Assembly (NCBI RefSeq): GCF_958979055.1
Contig: NC_084896.1
Location: 26,150,001 to 26,214,000, forward strand
Reading direction: 5' to 3'
Source: Alnus glutinosa
Taxonomy: Eukaryota > Streptophyta > Magnoliopsida > Fagales > Betulaceae
DNA: 64,000 bases
This document shows positions 21,615 through 33,959 of the stretch, piece after piece (the first letter of the stretch is position 1; each line of letters starts with the position of its first letter). A program made the translations under genes and the position numbers. The notes under the pieces are model-generated. The model had not been told where the DNA came from. It saw only the letters and a program-made list of their open reading frames with translations, and searched no databases.

Positions 21615-22158
21615 TTTTGACAAAAACTCGTCCAATTTCATTCTATAAAAATATAAAATTGTCATGTATACCTTGAACATGTGAGAAACATATGTTTTTT
21701 TTTTTAAAAAAAAAGTTCTATTAAAAAACCATGTGACATTCAAAAGAAAATTTTCAAAATGTTAAAAAGAGTATAAAACATAAAATAAAGTCATTACAAT
21801 TAAACGTATGCTCTTTGCTACTGGACTAATATAAAAGAGATTTTTTTTTATTTTTTATTTTTTAAGGGAAAAACTTCATTTATTTTTTAATGTTCACTAC
21901 AATATATGCTGGTTCTACTTCAACAGGTGACCACAATGTAAAGGACAAAGTTGACAATTTCTTGGTTGCTTGCAGCTTCAATAAGAGTGAGTTTATGATT
22001 CAAAATACTTTGTGATTATTTAGCTAAGATAGGCAACTTTGCATTATCTTAATTTGTAACTGGTAAATTTAAATTTTGTTCACAATTTTGAAGAAATTCA
22101 TAGGTATAAACACACTTTTCAATGGAGAGAAAAATAGATGAAAACAATGAATCTAAGT

Positions 22159-22950
22159 ATAGGCTGTTATGAAGAATATATAGGCCGACTACAAGAGATA
22201 GGATGTTGGGTTGGGGATATACAGGTGATATAAAATATGTTTTTTTTGCAAGAGGAGTGATTGTTACACTCATGCTGCTCAACTCTTGCATTCACACCAA
22301 ATACAAGGAAGTGGGACCCACACACTGGGCCCTACTTCTTTGTGTCTGGTGTGAGTGCACAAGTTGTGCAGGTGAAGTGTAACGATCATTTTTCTTTTTG
22401 CAAACATTTCATTGAAAGCAGGACCATCTTTTCTTTTCCTGTAGTTTTACTTACAGGATATGACAAGCTTGTATGCAGCGTTGCTCTCCTTTGGCTCCTC
22501 CCTCATATTGGACGGTTATCATTAGTGACGGGTGCAAGAATTGGAAATCCAAGTCCATGGAGGGTATTCTCTATCGGTTGATTTTGAGCTCTACTGCATA
22601 TGGCATTTGGCGTGCCCAAAATGAGATAAAGCATCATGGACATCCATGGACTAAGGAGCAGATTTTGAAGACTATTTTTTGGGAAGTCTGGACTAGGATT
22701 TCAGGAAGAGGGTGTTTCCAAAAGACTAAAGAGTCTATCGGATTATGCCATTGTTGGAACATTAATATTAGTATTTTGGTGTAACTGTTAGTTATGTTTT
22801 TGGTAGGTTTGGTTGTTTGCTAGTTTGTCCCGTTGGGTTGTTATTCTTGATTGGTTTGAGCCTGTTTTGCTTAGGTGTTTTGTTGGGTTTTTGAACAGTT
22901 TTGTACAGTCGTTTTGAGATTAATATAGTTCACTTATTCATTGAAAAAAA
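22159..22950 (+). mobile_element. 5'-truncated LINE inserted in copia LTR
   Basis: The frame at 22473-22784 (..SMEGILYRLILSSTAYGIW.., WEVWTRISG, IGLCHCWNI) is the C-terminal zinc-knuckle end of a plant LINE reverse transcriptase protein. An upstream in-frame piece (DHLFFSCSFTYRI) is broken by one TGA. A 3' UTR and a short A-tail end at 22950. The 13-bp word AATGAATCTAAGT occurs at 22146-22158 and again at 22951-22963, fitting a target duplication. The first ~95 bp do not look like LINE coding sequence and may reflect a rearranged 5' end. Confidence 0.65.
22255..22389. mobile_element. Hairpin MITE
   Basis: A nearly complete palindrome of about 135 bp. GTGATTGTTACACT at the left pairs with AGTGTAACGATCAT at the right, and the pairing continues through caccaaatacaaggaagtgg / ctacttctttgtgtctggtg to a short loop at about 22322. 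Such a structure could form a long hairpin RNA if transcribed. Confidence 0.7.
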
Positions 22951-24875
22951 AATGAATCTAAGTGTATAATATCATCAGGGATGGAGGGTTACTAAGGTCG
23001 ATACTAGAGTTGAGCAATGGCTGACGACGATAAGAGAAAAGAGAGTGGATAGGCAAGAGAGACAAATAGGTCATTGGCTTATAAAGGGAGGGTACCCAAG
23101 AGTTTATATACACATGGTAAAAGTTGCGCTTAATTGATGTGAGTTACTTAAGATCGTAACATATTTAACACATTCCGCAATCAACGTCCCAACAACCCAC
23201 CATTCCCAGGTGGGTGATTTCGCGAACCTTGTCTTCTAAAGGTCCCAGTCCTCCCCAGGTCACCCCCTCTGTGAAAAGCCCTAAAGCCACAACTTACTCG
23301 ATTCCATATTTAACGAGATGCTAAAAAACAAATGACCAAAATATGCTTTTTATAATGAACACTTCAAATCGGCTAACTCTCCTACGCCTAGGAGAACTTG
23401 GAGAAAGACAAAAAAGGTAGGCTTGTTATGCGGCAAAATTAAAGTCACAACTCAACAAATCTCCACCTTAGCTTTAATTCCATCAACTCTAATAATATGA
23501 ATTTCCTCAAATGTTTCTGCCAAAATTCCCTAAGGGCAATCACAATTCACACAAGTTCAAATGACTTGGTTTAGAAGTAACACCATTCTTCTCTACCAGT
23601 CTCGTTGGCCACAAAGCTTTAATTTGTCAGCTAACTTTTTCTTCATATAGATCTATTTGAACCATATAGCCTTATTTCCTTTGGGCAATTCTGCCGAGTC
23701 CCAAATTTTACTTTTTGGAAATGATATCACATTTTTCGACTTACCATTCTGAACGGACGATGGATTTCCACTACTAGTTACTAAAGGCAAAAGAAATCAT
23801 ATCCTTGAATTCATACACCTCTAGCGCTTTCCAATCAAGCTTCTCTTTGGTTCTTGCTAAAGAATAAGGGTCTTCGTGGTACTATGAGTCTCTTGAAAAT
23901 TGTTCACCATCAATGCATCACTATTATCCATGAGAACTTTGGTTATCAAACTTTATCTCTACGACTTGTTTCCCTTTTTGGATGTCAGTTGATGCTTCAT
24001 CCTTACATTTTCTTAGAATATAGGCCTCATCAAACACAACATCTTGCTAACAGTTTTCTTCTTTCAAACCAAATCTCATAACCTATAGCACTTAACACCA
24101 GTTTCCATCCAAGAAATATACACTTTCTTGACTTTGGATTTAATTTTAACCGCTCTCCACTTTGCACGTGAACGTATGCAAGACAACCAAATATTTTCAA
24201 AACTGAATGATCAATCGGTTTACTTGACCATACTTCTTTTGAAACCTTGAAATCAATTGTTGCTTATGGATATCGGTTGGTGACAAAGTATGCATAATTA
24301 ACTATCTCATCTCCAAAACTCTTTGACAATTTTACATTCAACCTCATGCATCTCACTTTTTCTAGCAGTATTCTATTCATCCTTTCAAGGACTTCGTTTT
24401 ATTGTGGAGTCCTTTTAACCATGAAGTGAGAGTAATACCTTATGCTTTGCAAAATATCAAAAATTAAGTGTCCTTGTACTCAAATCTATTATCAGATCTC
24501 AAATACTTCACTTTTCTTCCTATCTATTTTTTCACTTGCGTTTTCCTTTGCTTGAAGTGGTGAAAACCTTTGACTTATGTTTCATAAAATAGAACAAGAC
24601 ATTTCTTAAAAAATCATCAATGAAATCGACAAAATAATATGCACATCTGTTTGAAGACATTGCTACTAGCTCCCAAACATATGAGTGAATATAGTCAAGA
24701 ATAGCTTTACTTTTTATGAGACGCCACCTTAAAACTTTGTTGCTTCTCATACACCTAGTACTTGCAGAATTTCAGTTTACATGACTTCACACCTTCCAAT
24801 AAATTATGCTTGTGAAGCTCAAATACACTACATTCAACTAAATGGCCAAGCTGCATATGCCACATAATTGTATCT

Positions 24876-25082
24876 AGGGGCAGAGCTAGCATTTGAGATT
24901 TGGGGGGGCCAAATTAAAAACAACAATTTTTTTTTTTTTTTGGGGGGGGGCAAAACTAAAACAACAATAAAACAAAAAAAATTAGGAGTAAAATTTATTT
25001 ATTTATTTTTTTTCTTTTGGGGAAAACCTTGGGCCTTGAAGGGGCTAGGCCCCCCAAAGGCTCAAGGTGGCTCCGCCCTTGA
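24876..25082. mobile_element. hAT-like MITE, 207 bp
   Basis: The termini AGGGGCAGAGCTA and (reverse-complement) TCAAGGGCGGAGCCA are inverted repeats. Flanking 8-bp words TTGTATCT (24868-24875) and CTGTATCT (25083-25090) differ at one base, fitting the 8-bp duplication of hAT elements. It sits in the copia remnant's flank. Confidence 0.65.
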
Positions 25083-25830
25083 CTGTATCTTCATTATTTA
25101 GTTATGCTGTAGCTCTAATAGTAACTGTATTCCCTAGTAACTTATACAAATTGCCAATTTTTTCATATTTCATTAATATTGTCACATGCAATACTGTATT
25201 TGGATTAATACTGTCTAATTGGTTGATTTTCAGGACACGATACTCGCATATCACATGCAATATTTAATTGATATTAGATGTGAATAACAAATATATAATG
25301 TGAATTTAAAACATATTATGATACCATATTAAATCACAAATTATTTCAAAAACTTAAACTCATAAAAAAATTAATCATTTAATTAATATTCTAATAACAA
25401 TACCGGAATCCTTAGGCCATGTTTCTTAACGTGTTTTGAGAGATGTTTCCTATTTTTAGTTTAAAAAAATGTTAAAATGCGACATAAAAGTAGAAATTAT
25501 TGTGTTTTCAACAGTACTTTGTGTTCAAATTGTTTATTAATATTTTTGTTTTGAAAAGAGAAGAGAAAACAAAAGACTGAAAAGGATTTCTACGAGTCTA
25601 TGAAGTGGATTTCTAACATCAATCTGAAAAAAATAATAAAAAAGAAGAAGAAGGTTGTTATTATAAAGCCAGTTTGAACATGTTCCTCAAGTTATACTAC
25701 TATTCTGTGGTAATGGGATTTAAAAAGTCAAAATAAAGACAAAAAATCCGAATAATAGAGTAATATATTCGGCCGGGAACAACTAATCACAGTAGCAAGA
25801 ACCTTGGAAAATCAATTATCAAAGCATATA
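25083..25830. other. AT-rich distal upstream region of NIR
   Basis: No gene, RNA or bounded repeat is recognised here. Confidence 0.35.
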
Positions 25831-25833
25831 ACT

Positions 25834-25859
25834 TGACTCTTGGCACCTCCCAAAGGACC
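25834..25859. promoter_or_regulatory. Candidate nitrate-responsive element (NRE) of the NIR promoter
   Basis: The sequence reads TGACTCTT, ten bases, then AAAGGACC. The published pseudo-palindromic NRE of plant NIR promoters is TGACCCTT-N10-AAGAGTCC, bound by NLP transcription factors. The left half matches at 7 of 8 bases, the spacer is exactly 10, and the right half is partly conserved. It lies 170 bp upstream of the NIR start codon, a position similar to known NREs. Confidence 0.65.
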
Positions 25860-26028
25860 CTCAAAAGCAGAGGAACAGGAACCTTCCGTAGAACAACCTC
25901 TCGCCATCTCCTAAGGTCCCCCAGCAATCCCCTTCATCCACTACAAAAATGGTCACGCTCCTCTCTTGGGTCACTACTGTTTTCACCACCACCACTATAA
26001 TTACCGTTACGAGCTTCAGTGTACCACC

Positions 26029-29000
26029 ATGTCATCGCTCTCAGTGCGCTTTCTTTCACCTCCCCCGTTTTCTTCCACCTCTGCATGGCCAAGAACAGGG
26101 CTTGCAGCCAATCAGGGGTTGGCGCCGGTTTTGGCGGAGGTGGACGTGGGGAGGCTGGAGCCGAGAGTGGAGGAGAGAGATGGGTACTGGGTGTTGAAGG
26201 AGAAGTTCAGGGAAGGTATAAATCCTCAGGAGAAATTGAAGCTCGAGAGAGAGCCTATGAAGCTTTTCATGGAAGGTGGGATAGAAGATTTGGCCAAGAT
26301 GTCGCTGGAGGAGATTGACAACGATAAGGTTTCCAAGAGTGATATTGATGTAAGGCTCAAGTGGCTTGGTCTCTTCCATAGGAGAAAGCATCAGTGTAAG
26401 CAAATTCTGTTTCTTTCTCATTTGATTTGTTTTTTGTAATGAAATTATGAGTCTTATTATCTTATATCTAACAAGAATTGAAGTCAGTCAAAGAGACACA
26501 GTTTGTGTCTTGTGTTGATCGAACACCTCGTTCTTCGTTTACTAGCGAGAAAGCTTGTACATGGTTTTGATTGTTTGATTCTATGAATTGACTATATGTG
26601 GGTTTGAATTCGCTGTGAATTGCATAATATATGCTGGATTTTTGAACTTGTTTCTGCAACTGGAGCTGAATATTGATATTTTGATTTGTTAGGCAGAGAA
26701 AACAAAGATTGTGTTAGATTGTGTCAAATTTTGAACTCATGAATTTTTTATCTGATACCATTTTAAATCGCCACTTGTTTTAAAAGCTTAAGCTGATAAT
26801 AAATAGTTGATTTACTCATTTAATTAATACTTTAACAGATTGTTTGTGATTTAGATTAGTTGATGAATTGGGTCCCCTTTGATCTGTTTTTCTTGCTGGG
26901 TAAATTTGGAGGAAGAAATAAAAATTTGGTACATTGTAGACTGCATAATTGATAACAGGTGAAAATCTTATGATAGAAGAAGAGAACCATTTTGAATTCT
27001 CCCCTCTTTCCTGATGGATCTTGCTTTGTTGGTGATGATCAGATGGTAGATTTATGATGAGACTGAAGCTACCTAATGGTGTAACAACAAGTTCACAAAC
27101 TCGATACTTAGCGAGTGTGATTAGGAAATATGGGAAGGATGGGTGTGCGGATGTGACCACCAGGCAAAATTGGCAAATTCGTGGAGTGGTACTGCAAGAT
27201 GTGCCAGAATTACTTAAAGGTCTTGCGGAAGTTGGCTTGACAAGCCTCCAGAGTGGAATGGATAATGTGAGAAACCCTGTTGGGAACCCCCTTGCAGGCA
27301 TTGACATACATGAGATTGTTGATACACGTCCTTACAACAACTTGTTATCACAATTTATCACTGCTAATTCACGCGGTAATCCGGCTGTCACTAACTTGTA
27401 AGTCTCTTAAGCCGCCTCAATAGCAGAATTGCTTCTTTTTTGTTTGCTCTAGTTAAGGGTTTGCTTACAACAACTGTCTATGTAGTCTCAAATTATGTTG
27501 GGTATTTGGAGTTTCTCACTAATCTAAAATTTTTATATTGGGTTTGAGTTTTAAGTTTTTAACCACATTGTTGGTCACAGCCTTGTATAGGCATATTAAG
27601 GAGCTGGCAATGTTTGGGAAGGGATAATTCTTCAAATATGCAGTGATTGGACACAGGAGTTTCAGATTCTGATAATTTTGGTATTTTGAAGCCTTTTTTA
27701 TTTTATTTTTCCAAATATGCAAGGGAAAGTTTTGTTATTCGTGTACTAATAGTTTGTTTTGTAATGTAAAATTGCATTGTATTAGATGGAAAAATAATTA
27801 ATGGTTCAAAATGGGGAGTTCTCTATTGGGTTGCAACAATGTTTAGCTTTGATTTGTGAAGTAATGGTATATGTTTGACAAAGTTTGATATTTAGGCCAA
27901 ATAGGAGTGCTTATATGTGTCACAAAAAAGCATGAAAGCAAGGGAGTTGTTAGTGATGCCTTCTTGTTAATTTGTGTCTGAGCAGGCCAAGGAAGTGGAA
28001 TGTGTGTGTAGTGGGTTCTCATGATCTGTTTGAGCATCCTCACATCAATGATCTCGCTTACATGCCTGCTATAAAGGATGGAAGGTTTGGTTTTAATCTG
28101 CTGGTTGGTGGCTTCTTTAGTCCCAGGCGATGTGCAGAAGCAGTCCCTCTCGATGCCTGGGTCTCAGCGGATGATGTAATCCCCGTGTGCAAAGCCATAC
28201 TGGATGCTTATAGGGATCTTGGCACCAGAGGGAACAGACAGAAAACAAGAATGATGTGGTTGATTGATGAACTAGTGAGTAATCATTCCCTTAATTATAC
28301 ATTGTGTCTGATCCAGTTCTATGAATGATATATATCTTTCTTAAGCATAAATTGCCTGATTTCATAGCATAAGAACTGAGGGATCTTATTATTTCTAGCA
28401 TGCATTCCTTTAGTCAAATTTCTGATTTGTTAATAATATTCTCATGATTATTCCATGTAATTTAACAAAATGCAGGGAATGGAAGGATTCAGGTCGGAGG
28501 TAGTGAAAAGAATGCCCAACCAAGAGCTGGAGAGAGCTTCTCCTGAAGATCTAATTCAGAAGCAATGGGAAAGGAGAGAGTATCTTGGTGTCCATCCACA
28601 GAAACAAGAAGGCCTTAGTTACGTGGGTCTTCACATTCCGGTGGGTAGAGTCCAAGCAGATGACATGGATGAACTTGCTCGTCTAGCCGACATATATGGC
28701 TGCGGCGAACTTCGGCTCACTGTGGAGCAAAACATCATAATTCCCAACATTGAGAACTCAAAGCTCGAAGCCTTACTCAGAGAGCCTCTATTGAAAGACA
28801 GGTTTTCGCCAGAACCGCCTATTCTCATGAAAGGGTTGGTGGCATGCACTGGCAATCAATTCTGTGGGCAAGCCATTATAGAGACAAAGGCCAGGGCCTT
28901 GAAAGTGACTGAGGAAGTTCAACGGCAAGTGGCGGTGACTCGGCCAGTTAGGATGCACTGGACAGGCTGTCCAAATAGCTGTGGGCAGGTTCAAGTGGCT

Positions 29001-29216
29001 GATATTGGTTTCATGGGGTGTATGGCAAGGGATGAGAATGGGAAGCCTTGTGAAGGTGCTGATGTTTTTCTGGGAGGCAGAATTGGGAGTGACTCACATT
29101 TGGGAGATCTTTACAAGAAGGGTGTTCCTTGCAAGGACTTGGTGCCATTGGTGATGGACATTCTGGTTAAACATTTTGGAGCTGTACCAAGGGAGAGGGA
29201 AGAGACTGAGGATTGA
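26029..29216 (+). CDS. NIR1: Ferredoxin-nitrite reductase, chloroplastic
   Basis: Four exons (26029-26395, 27043-27397, 27986-28274 and 28476-29216) join in phase to 583 residues, the normal length of the plant precursor. The enzyme reduces nitrite to ammonium in the plastid with electrons from ferredoxin, using siroheme and a [4Fe-4S] cluster. Residues 1-~35 are a Ser/Pro-rich transit peptide; the mature part opens with RLEPRVEERDGYWVLKEKF. Exon 2 encodes RYLASVIRKYGKDGCADVTT and exon 3 RKWNVCVVGSHDLFEHPHIN. The four cluster ligands, in C-X5-C-X34-C-X3-C spacing, are Cys461, Cys467, Cys502 and Cys506 in ACTGNQFCG and TGCPNSCGQ. I chose 26029 (MSSLSVRF) as the start; an in-frame ATG at 25966 would add 21 residues of unusual composition. 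An NRE-like site lies upstream. The gene looks intact. Confidence 0.97.
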
Positions 29217-29577
29217 TTCAAACAACAAGGTTACTTCTTGTTCTTTTACCAGTTTGGATGACTCCCTGCAATGCATTTGTTCTGAGAGAGGGAACATGAT
29301 GCGTCAAGGAAATCCTTATGGGACTAAATTTGTGAGAGGGAGGCACATTTTAGTGCCATACCCAGCTTTAAACATGTTGGTTTTATTGATAATTTTGCTG
29401 CTCTATCAGGAGCCTGTTTGAATTAACTCATGTATTAAAATAGCTAAGAGTTGAATGGTAATATGAATGTCATAAAATAGAAGGCGTTGGTACAGTGACC
29501 TCACAGCGCTCGCCATAGAGGAGATATTCGAGATAGAAAAGAGGGTTAGAGGGGTTCCAGTAAAGCCACTTTGACGC
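29217..29577 (+). other. NIR 3' UTR and flank
   Basis: This is sequence downstream of the NIR stop codon, likely 3' UTR for the first ~250 bp. Nothing else is recognised. Confidence 0.4.
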
Positions 29578-30130
29578 TCAAGTCAGTAAGTAAGCCAAGA
29601 GGGAATTTAGGCAGAGTTTTGCTAGGAATCCTTTTTTAAAATTAAAAAAAAAAATATATATATATATTCTAAGTAAATATTGTTGTTGCAAACTAAGAAG
29701 AGAAACAAGAAGTAACAGGTCCTTGAGTAACAGTTGATTTAAAAAGAAAAAAAAAGGGGGGGAAGCCCACTCAGCTTGATTGTGAGCCAAGCTATTAACA
29801 AATGCAGGAATTTTCCTCACATACCAGCTGGAGAAAGAAGCCTGCAAATCTATCATGTGCAAGAATTGAGCTAATTTCCCAGTCAGGAATAATCTCCCTG
29901 TCTTGAAGAGCCAGTCACCAATGTTAAGGACTTCTCTCTTAAGTTATATTAGCCAAATTCAGATTCTTTGCCTCATAGAGTGCTACAAACTTTGCCTCAG
30001 ATTGCTTCCCCTGAGTTTAGCTTCTGAAGTTGGATGTTAATCAAGGCCCAAAATAGATATGCTTCTGACTTCTTCTGCTATAGACCTCTTGGCTGAGTTT
30101 CAATCAAGCCTTCCGTTTGGGCTTTAGCCT
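29578..30130 (-). pseudogene. LINE RNase H domain relic
   Basis: On the minus strand, broken frames carry the C-terminal RNase H-type domain found in plant LINEs: GEAI..AKFVALYEAKNLNLANI, then GDWLFKTGRLFLTGKLAQFL, then SSWYVRKIPAFVNSLAHNQA. Stops interrupt it and no boundary or A-tail is clear. It is an old inactive fragment. Confidence 0.55.
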
Positions 30131-30877
30131 TGCAATGGAGAGTGGACAGGTGCCAATAGGAATACATTTCAGAAACCAAACAAGCAACTAACTCATTCAT
30201 AGAGATATTAACAAAGTATTAAATTAAATAATTAAATTTATTAATTTTTTATATATATAACATGGTATCAACTAACTCCATGGCCATAGGAGTGGCCGTG
30301 GGTTGGTTTCAATCACCCCCCAAATTTGGCCAAAGGAAGTGGCGAAAACCATTCACATGGCCATATGGTGATTTTGGCCATCCCTAGTCAGACTATAAGG
30401 AGTAGTTGAACACTTTAGTTTTTTTTTTAAATATATATATAATTTTATTTTTGTTTTAATTTTTTAATTAATGGAATACATATTACATTTTGATTGGATA
30501 TGACATGACGACATCATTAAAAATTTAATAAAAGGTGAACGAAATGATATATTTGATAACAATCCTAAACTTATGAATAAATTGATAAAATTTAAACATT
30601 AGAAAGCAATTTAATAAAACTATACTTTAAAAACCTCATAAACAATTTCCTAATAGAAAAAAAAGTGAGGTTTTAGACAAAATTTAGCTAAAGATTTGCC
30701 GAGTTCAATGTTAATGTTCTAAACCCTGAATCCCTTGGTGGCCCCAACGAAAAGCTCATTTGCTTTAATTTCCTCTTTCTTTTTACTTTTTACTTTTTAT
30801 TTCCTCTTTGAGAATATTGACAATTTTAAAAACTATTATTTAAATGAGAACGAAACAAACCCACAATTTTTATTTTA

Positions 30878-30920
<43 letters not shown>

Positions 30921-31529
30921 AATTCAAACCCACAATTTTTGACTTTGTGGTTGATGGGATGGCTAGTGCCAAGTTTTAATCAACAAAACCTTGACTTTCG
31001 GAAACTGTTTGAGCCCTCTTTATTTCTTGTCAATTACACACTTTATAAAAAAAGAAAAAAAAGAAATTAAAATGAAAAGATGGATTCCTTATCAATTGGG
31101 AAAGTCAGCAGGACTTGCCCCACGACACCGCCTCAATAAAGAGTAATTGAACAAGTTGTTTGAGTTGTTTAAATCAAGACTAATTATGAGTAGTCGTTGA
31201 AGATAAATGAGATGGAGACGTGACTGAACAAAAAAAAATAAAAATCAACCAATATTGTCCGGGTCTTAATAAACATTTTGGACCATACAATATTGATCAT
31301 GCTATTCCAATCAAACCCATTATAAAATTTGGGATAAAGTTTTACTCCGATTCTGACATAATGAAATTCTTTTAATCTACTCTATTAAATTGATGTCGGT
31401 TATTAAAATATATAACTGTCACATATATTTTTAAAAAAGCATACAAGAATCACATGCTCGATTAATCCTATTAAAAATGTATGTAAAACTTACATGTTCG
31501 ATCTAAGGACAAAAAAGACTATATTAAAT
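30131..31529. other. AT-rich intergenic DNA with TA microsatellite
   Basis: A TA run lies at about 30890-30918. A short region with inverted GGCCAT/ATGGCC words at 30280-30390 may be a repeat fragment. The open frame at 30735-31070 runs through low-complexity T- and TA-rich sequence and is not considered a gene. Confidence 0.35.
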
Positions 31530-31860
31530 AGGGGTGAGCAAATTATCCGACTACCGCCTACCAAACCGAACCAAACCACCATCGACTAATTTCGGTTCGG
31601 TAGTCGATATAAAATTTTGTTCCGAAAATTGGTTCAGTTAAAATTTTAACTGACTTATCAAACCGAATCGCCTTTTAACCAACCGATTAACCGAACCGAC
31701 ATAAAACAAAACAACGTAGTTTTAGTAAGAATGAAATATTTGATCTTCTTCTTAAAAAAAAAAAAAAATGAAAATGACATCGTTTCGTTACTCATGTTAA
31801 CCGAATGTTAACTAACTTAACCAATCGCTTACCGATGGACTTAACCGATATTAAAAGCGC
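31530..31860. repeat. Repeat rich in ACCGAACC / GGTTCGG words
   Basis: AGGGGTGAGCAAAT starts a block with many CCGAACC, AACCGA and inverted TTCGGTTCGG words. This pattern is seen in a common class of plant non-autonomous hAT-like elements. The right end was not found. Confidence 0.4.
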
Positions 31861-32600
31861 CGTGTCTGTATAATAAGATAATGTTGAGACAAAATTGCGG
31901 TAACGGTTCCAAACAACCAGACATTGAATAGTGTCGGTATTAATGATTTGTCTTGGATCTAATTTAGGTTGGAATTAGACCTGTTGGAGTTGAGACGTGT
32001 CTGTCACTTGTAATATTAATTTCGTGTTTTGGATTTTCTAGACCAGATTGACACGCCTAGCAAGAAAAAGGGGAAATACTCAAATACATGATCATGCCTC
32101 AATCCTCGTGGTGTTGGAATTACAAAGACATGCCTAGATGTGGTCTAAAAAATAGGATACGAAGGGAATTAGCAAGAGGGAACATGGTGGCACAAAATGT
32201 GGGTTAAGGTGATCAATGATCCACCAAGTTGGAGAATGGGAACAAGTGGAAGTCAAAAAATCCTATGCACTTTTGAAACAAATCATGGATAAGTACATTG
32301 TGCTGAACAATGATCCAACAAGATCTAAGACTAAATCTGACTGATCAGAAGTTTTATCCGATAAAAAAAGGCTATACTTTTGGATGGATTGGGGGATTTG
32401 GAAGGTAGCTAGCCTTTTCTTTCATTGGAATGTTGGGTATCATTGTTCCAAGAAATTTTATCCAACAAGCATGCACTTCAAATCTATATTGGGTTTCAAA
32501 TCTATTTTACGTGGAGATCACTCACTAGTTTTTAGTCAAAAATCTCCTAATTACAAATTATTCAGACGGGCAAAACAATACAAATGTATGCAAACTTTGG
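31861..32600. other. Unassigned sequence, no supported gene
   Basis: Several short frames exist, including one of 75 codons at 32384-32611. None shows a recognisable domain or consistent splicing, and frames shift along the stretch as in a decayed element. Confidence 0.3.
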
Positions 32601-32608
32601 GTGGAGAG

Positions 32609-33297
32609 TAGGGGCGTGCGTGGGGCGGGGCGGGACGGTTTTTCACCTTTTTTGGCCCTGACCCGCACTTATGCAGGTTGGAAATTTCCAACCCGCAAAC
32701 CACACTTAATAAAGACAACCCGTGCGGGGCGGATCACTGAGGGGCTGGTTCGCACGGGGTGGATATTTTGAGTGGCATTTACGTAATTTTGATTTTACTT
32801 TGTAAAAAATAAAAATTTGAAAAAATACTGGTTTTTTTAATAAAAAAATTAAATTCATATTATTTTTTTCACAAAATCTTATGAATGCAAAGTCAGATTT
32901 TTAGGGAATCCACTCTGTTTCATTAAAGAAAAAAATTATAATTTCAAAGCTTCTTCAATTTAGTCATTCAACATGTTGACACATATCTTTCAATCGTTCC
33001 TATTTCTATATAAGAACATTTTCCATGGAATTAGCCTTATAAACTAAACTAAAAACTCTATTAATTATAAGATAAAATTCTAAGAAACATGATTTCTTTT
33101 TTTTTTTTTCTCCTCTGTGCGAGGTGGGGCGGGGCGGGGACCTGCATTTTTTTAAAAGGCTAAACCCGCAACCCGCCCCGCCCCGCATAAATTTCTCAAA
33201 TTAAGACCCTAACCCGCAAAAAAACCTGAAAACCCGGTCTTCTGCGGGGTGGGGCGGGGCGGGGAGGGGCGGGAATTGCGGGTTTTGCACACCCCCA
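32609..33297. mobile_element. hAT-like non-autonomous element, 689 bp, perfect 8-bp duplication
   Basis: The termini are TAGGGGCGTGC at the left and GCACACCCCCA at the right, which are inverted. Identical 8-bp flanks GTGGAGAG occur at 32601-32608 and 33298-33305. GGGGCGGGGCGGG words and their CCGCCCCGCCCC complements dominate both ends, around an AT-rich core. The 8-bp duplication and termini indicate the hAT superfamily. No transposase is encoded. Confidence 0.85.
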
Positions 33298-33756
33298 GTG
33301 GAGAGCATAAGTACTCCAAATTGAGATGTGCTTGCTCACAATAATGAAATCAAATTACTCTAGCATTAAGAAAGAATAATTTAAGGAGAAACTTCGATCA
33401 CTTATCCTCTTATTTTTCATCACGAATTTTTATTGTATCTTCAAACTTTAAAAAGTTGTAATGTCATGTAGCCATCTTTGACTTTGCAATGTCATTCTTA
33501 CTATTAGGGTTTGGTGTTAAATCAGACGGTGTGCAGATCTTACATTACATAGTTACTAAATAAAATTAGGTTTTATAAGTAATTGTAGAAAAGCTTCAAA
33601 TTGACTAATTTTTTTGGAGTGATAACCAGATGTGGCTAGCGCTTTTCTCTTATTACAAATGTAGCTCCCGAGATCTAAAGGATCTCGTACAATTGCCTGC
33701 TTCCTATTATAGTTTAATTGGACAGGTAATTAGAGACTCATAATAAGTTCACGTGT

Positions 33757-33913
33757 CTGAATAGGTCGGAACTGCTAAAGCACGAGCTCGAACAGGTAGA
33801 GTTCATCAAAACCATCTCACAAGTACTGCTAGCAATTCCAGTCGAGCATGATGTAATCAAAGCACCACAATTCTTTGTCAACATCATGGGGTTAGGCATG
33901 CAGTGGATATAGA
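33757..33913 (+). other. Uncharacterised short frame, possible orphan exon
   Basis: After an AG at 33758, a frame of about 50 codons reads SELLKHELEQVEFIKTIS, then QVLLAIPVEHDVIKAPQFF, and stops. The composition looks protein-like rather than random, but I recognise no family and found no matching neighbouring exon. It could be a remnant of a gene or transposon protein. Confidence 0.2.
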
Positions 33914-33959
33914 GCCGATCACTCTCCGCCGTATGTTCCAAATGTGGAATCAACACTCA

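Larger units (their letters stand above)
22050..24867 (-). mobile_element. Decayed Ty1/copia retrotransposon
   Basis: Read on the minus strand, 24867-23190 keeps copia order. First comes a GAG-pre-integrase-like block (HLVECSVFELHKHNLLEG). An integrase core follows at 24750-24532, with ILDYIHSYVW and FVDFIDDFLRNV. Then come NEVLERMNRILLEKVRCMRL and KSFGDEIVNYAYFVTNRYP, and finally EVWSSKPIDHSVLKIFGC. Stops and frameshifts break it throughout; reverse transcriptase is not recognised. The 3' LTR probably begins TGTTAAATATGTTACG near 23172, includes a TATA-like GTATATAAACTC, and is split by the LINE insertion at 22159-22950. The left limit is approximate and the element is inactive. Confidence 0.75.

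Noticed and set aside
30735..31070. 111-codon frame
   Set aside because: It crosses a TA microsatellite and T-rich sequence with hydrophobic low-complexity output and no splice or homology support.
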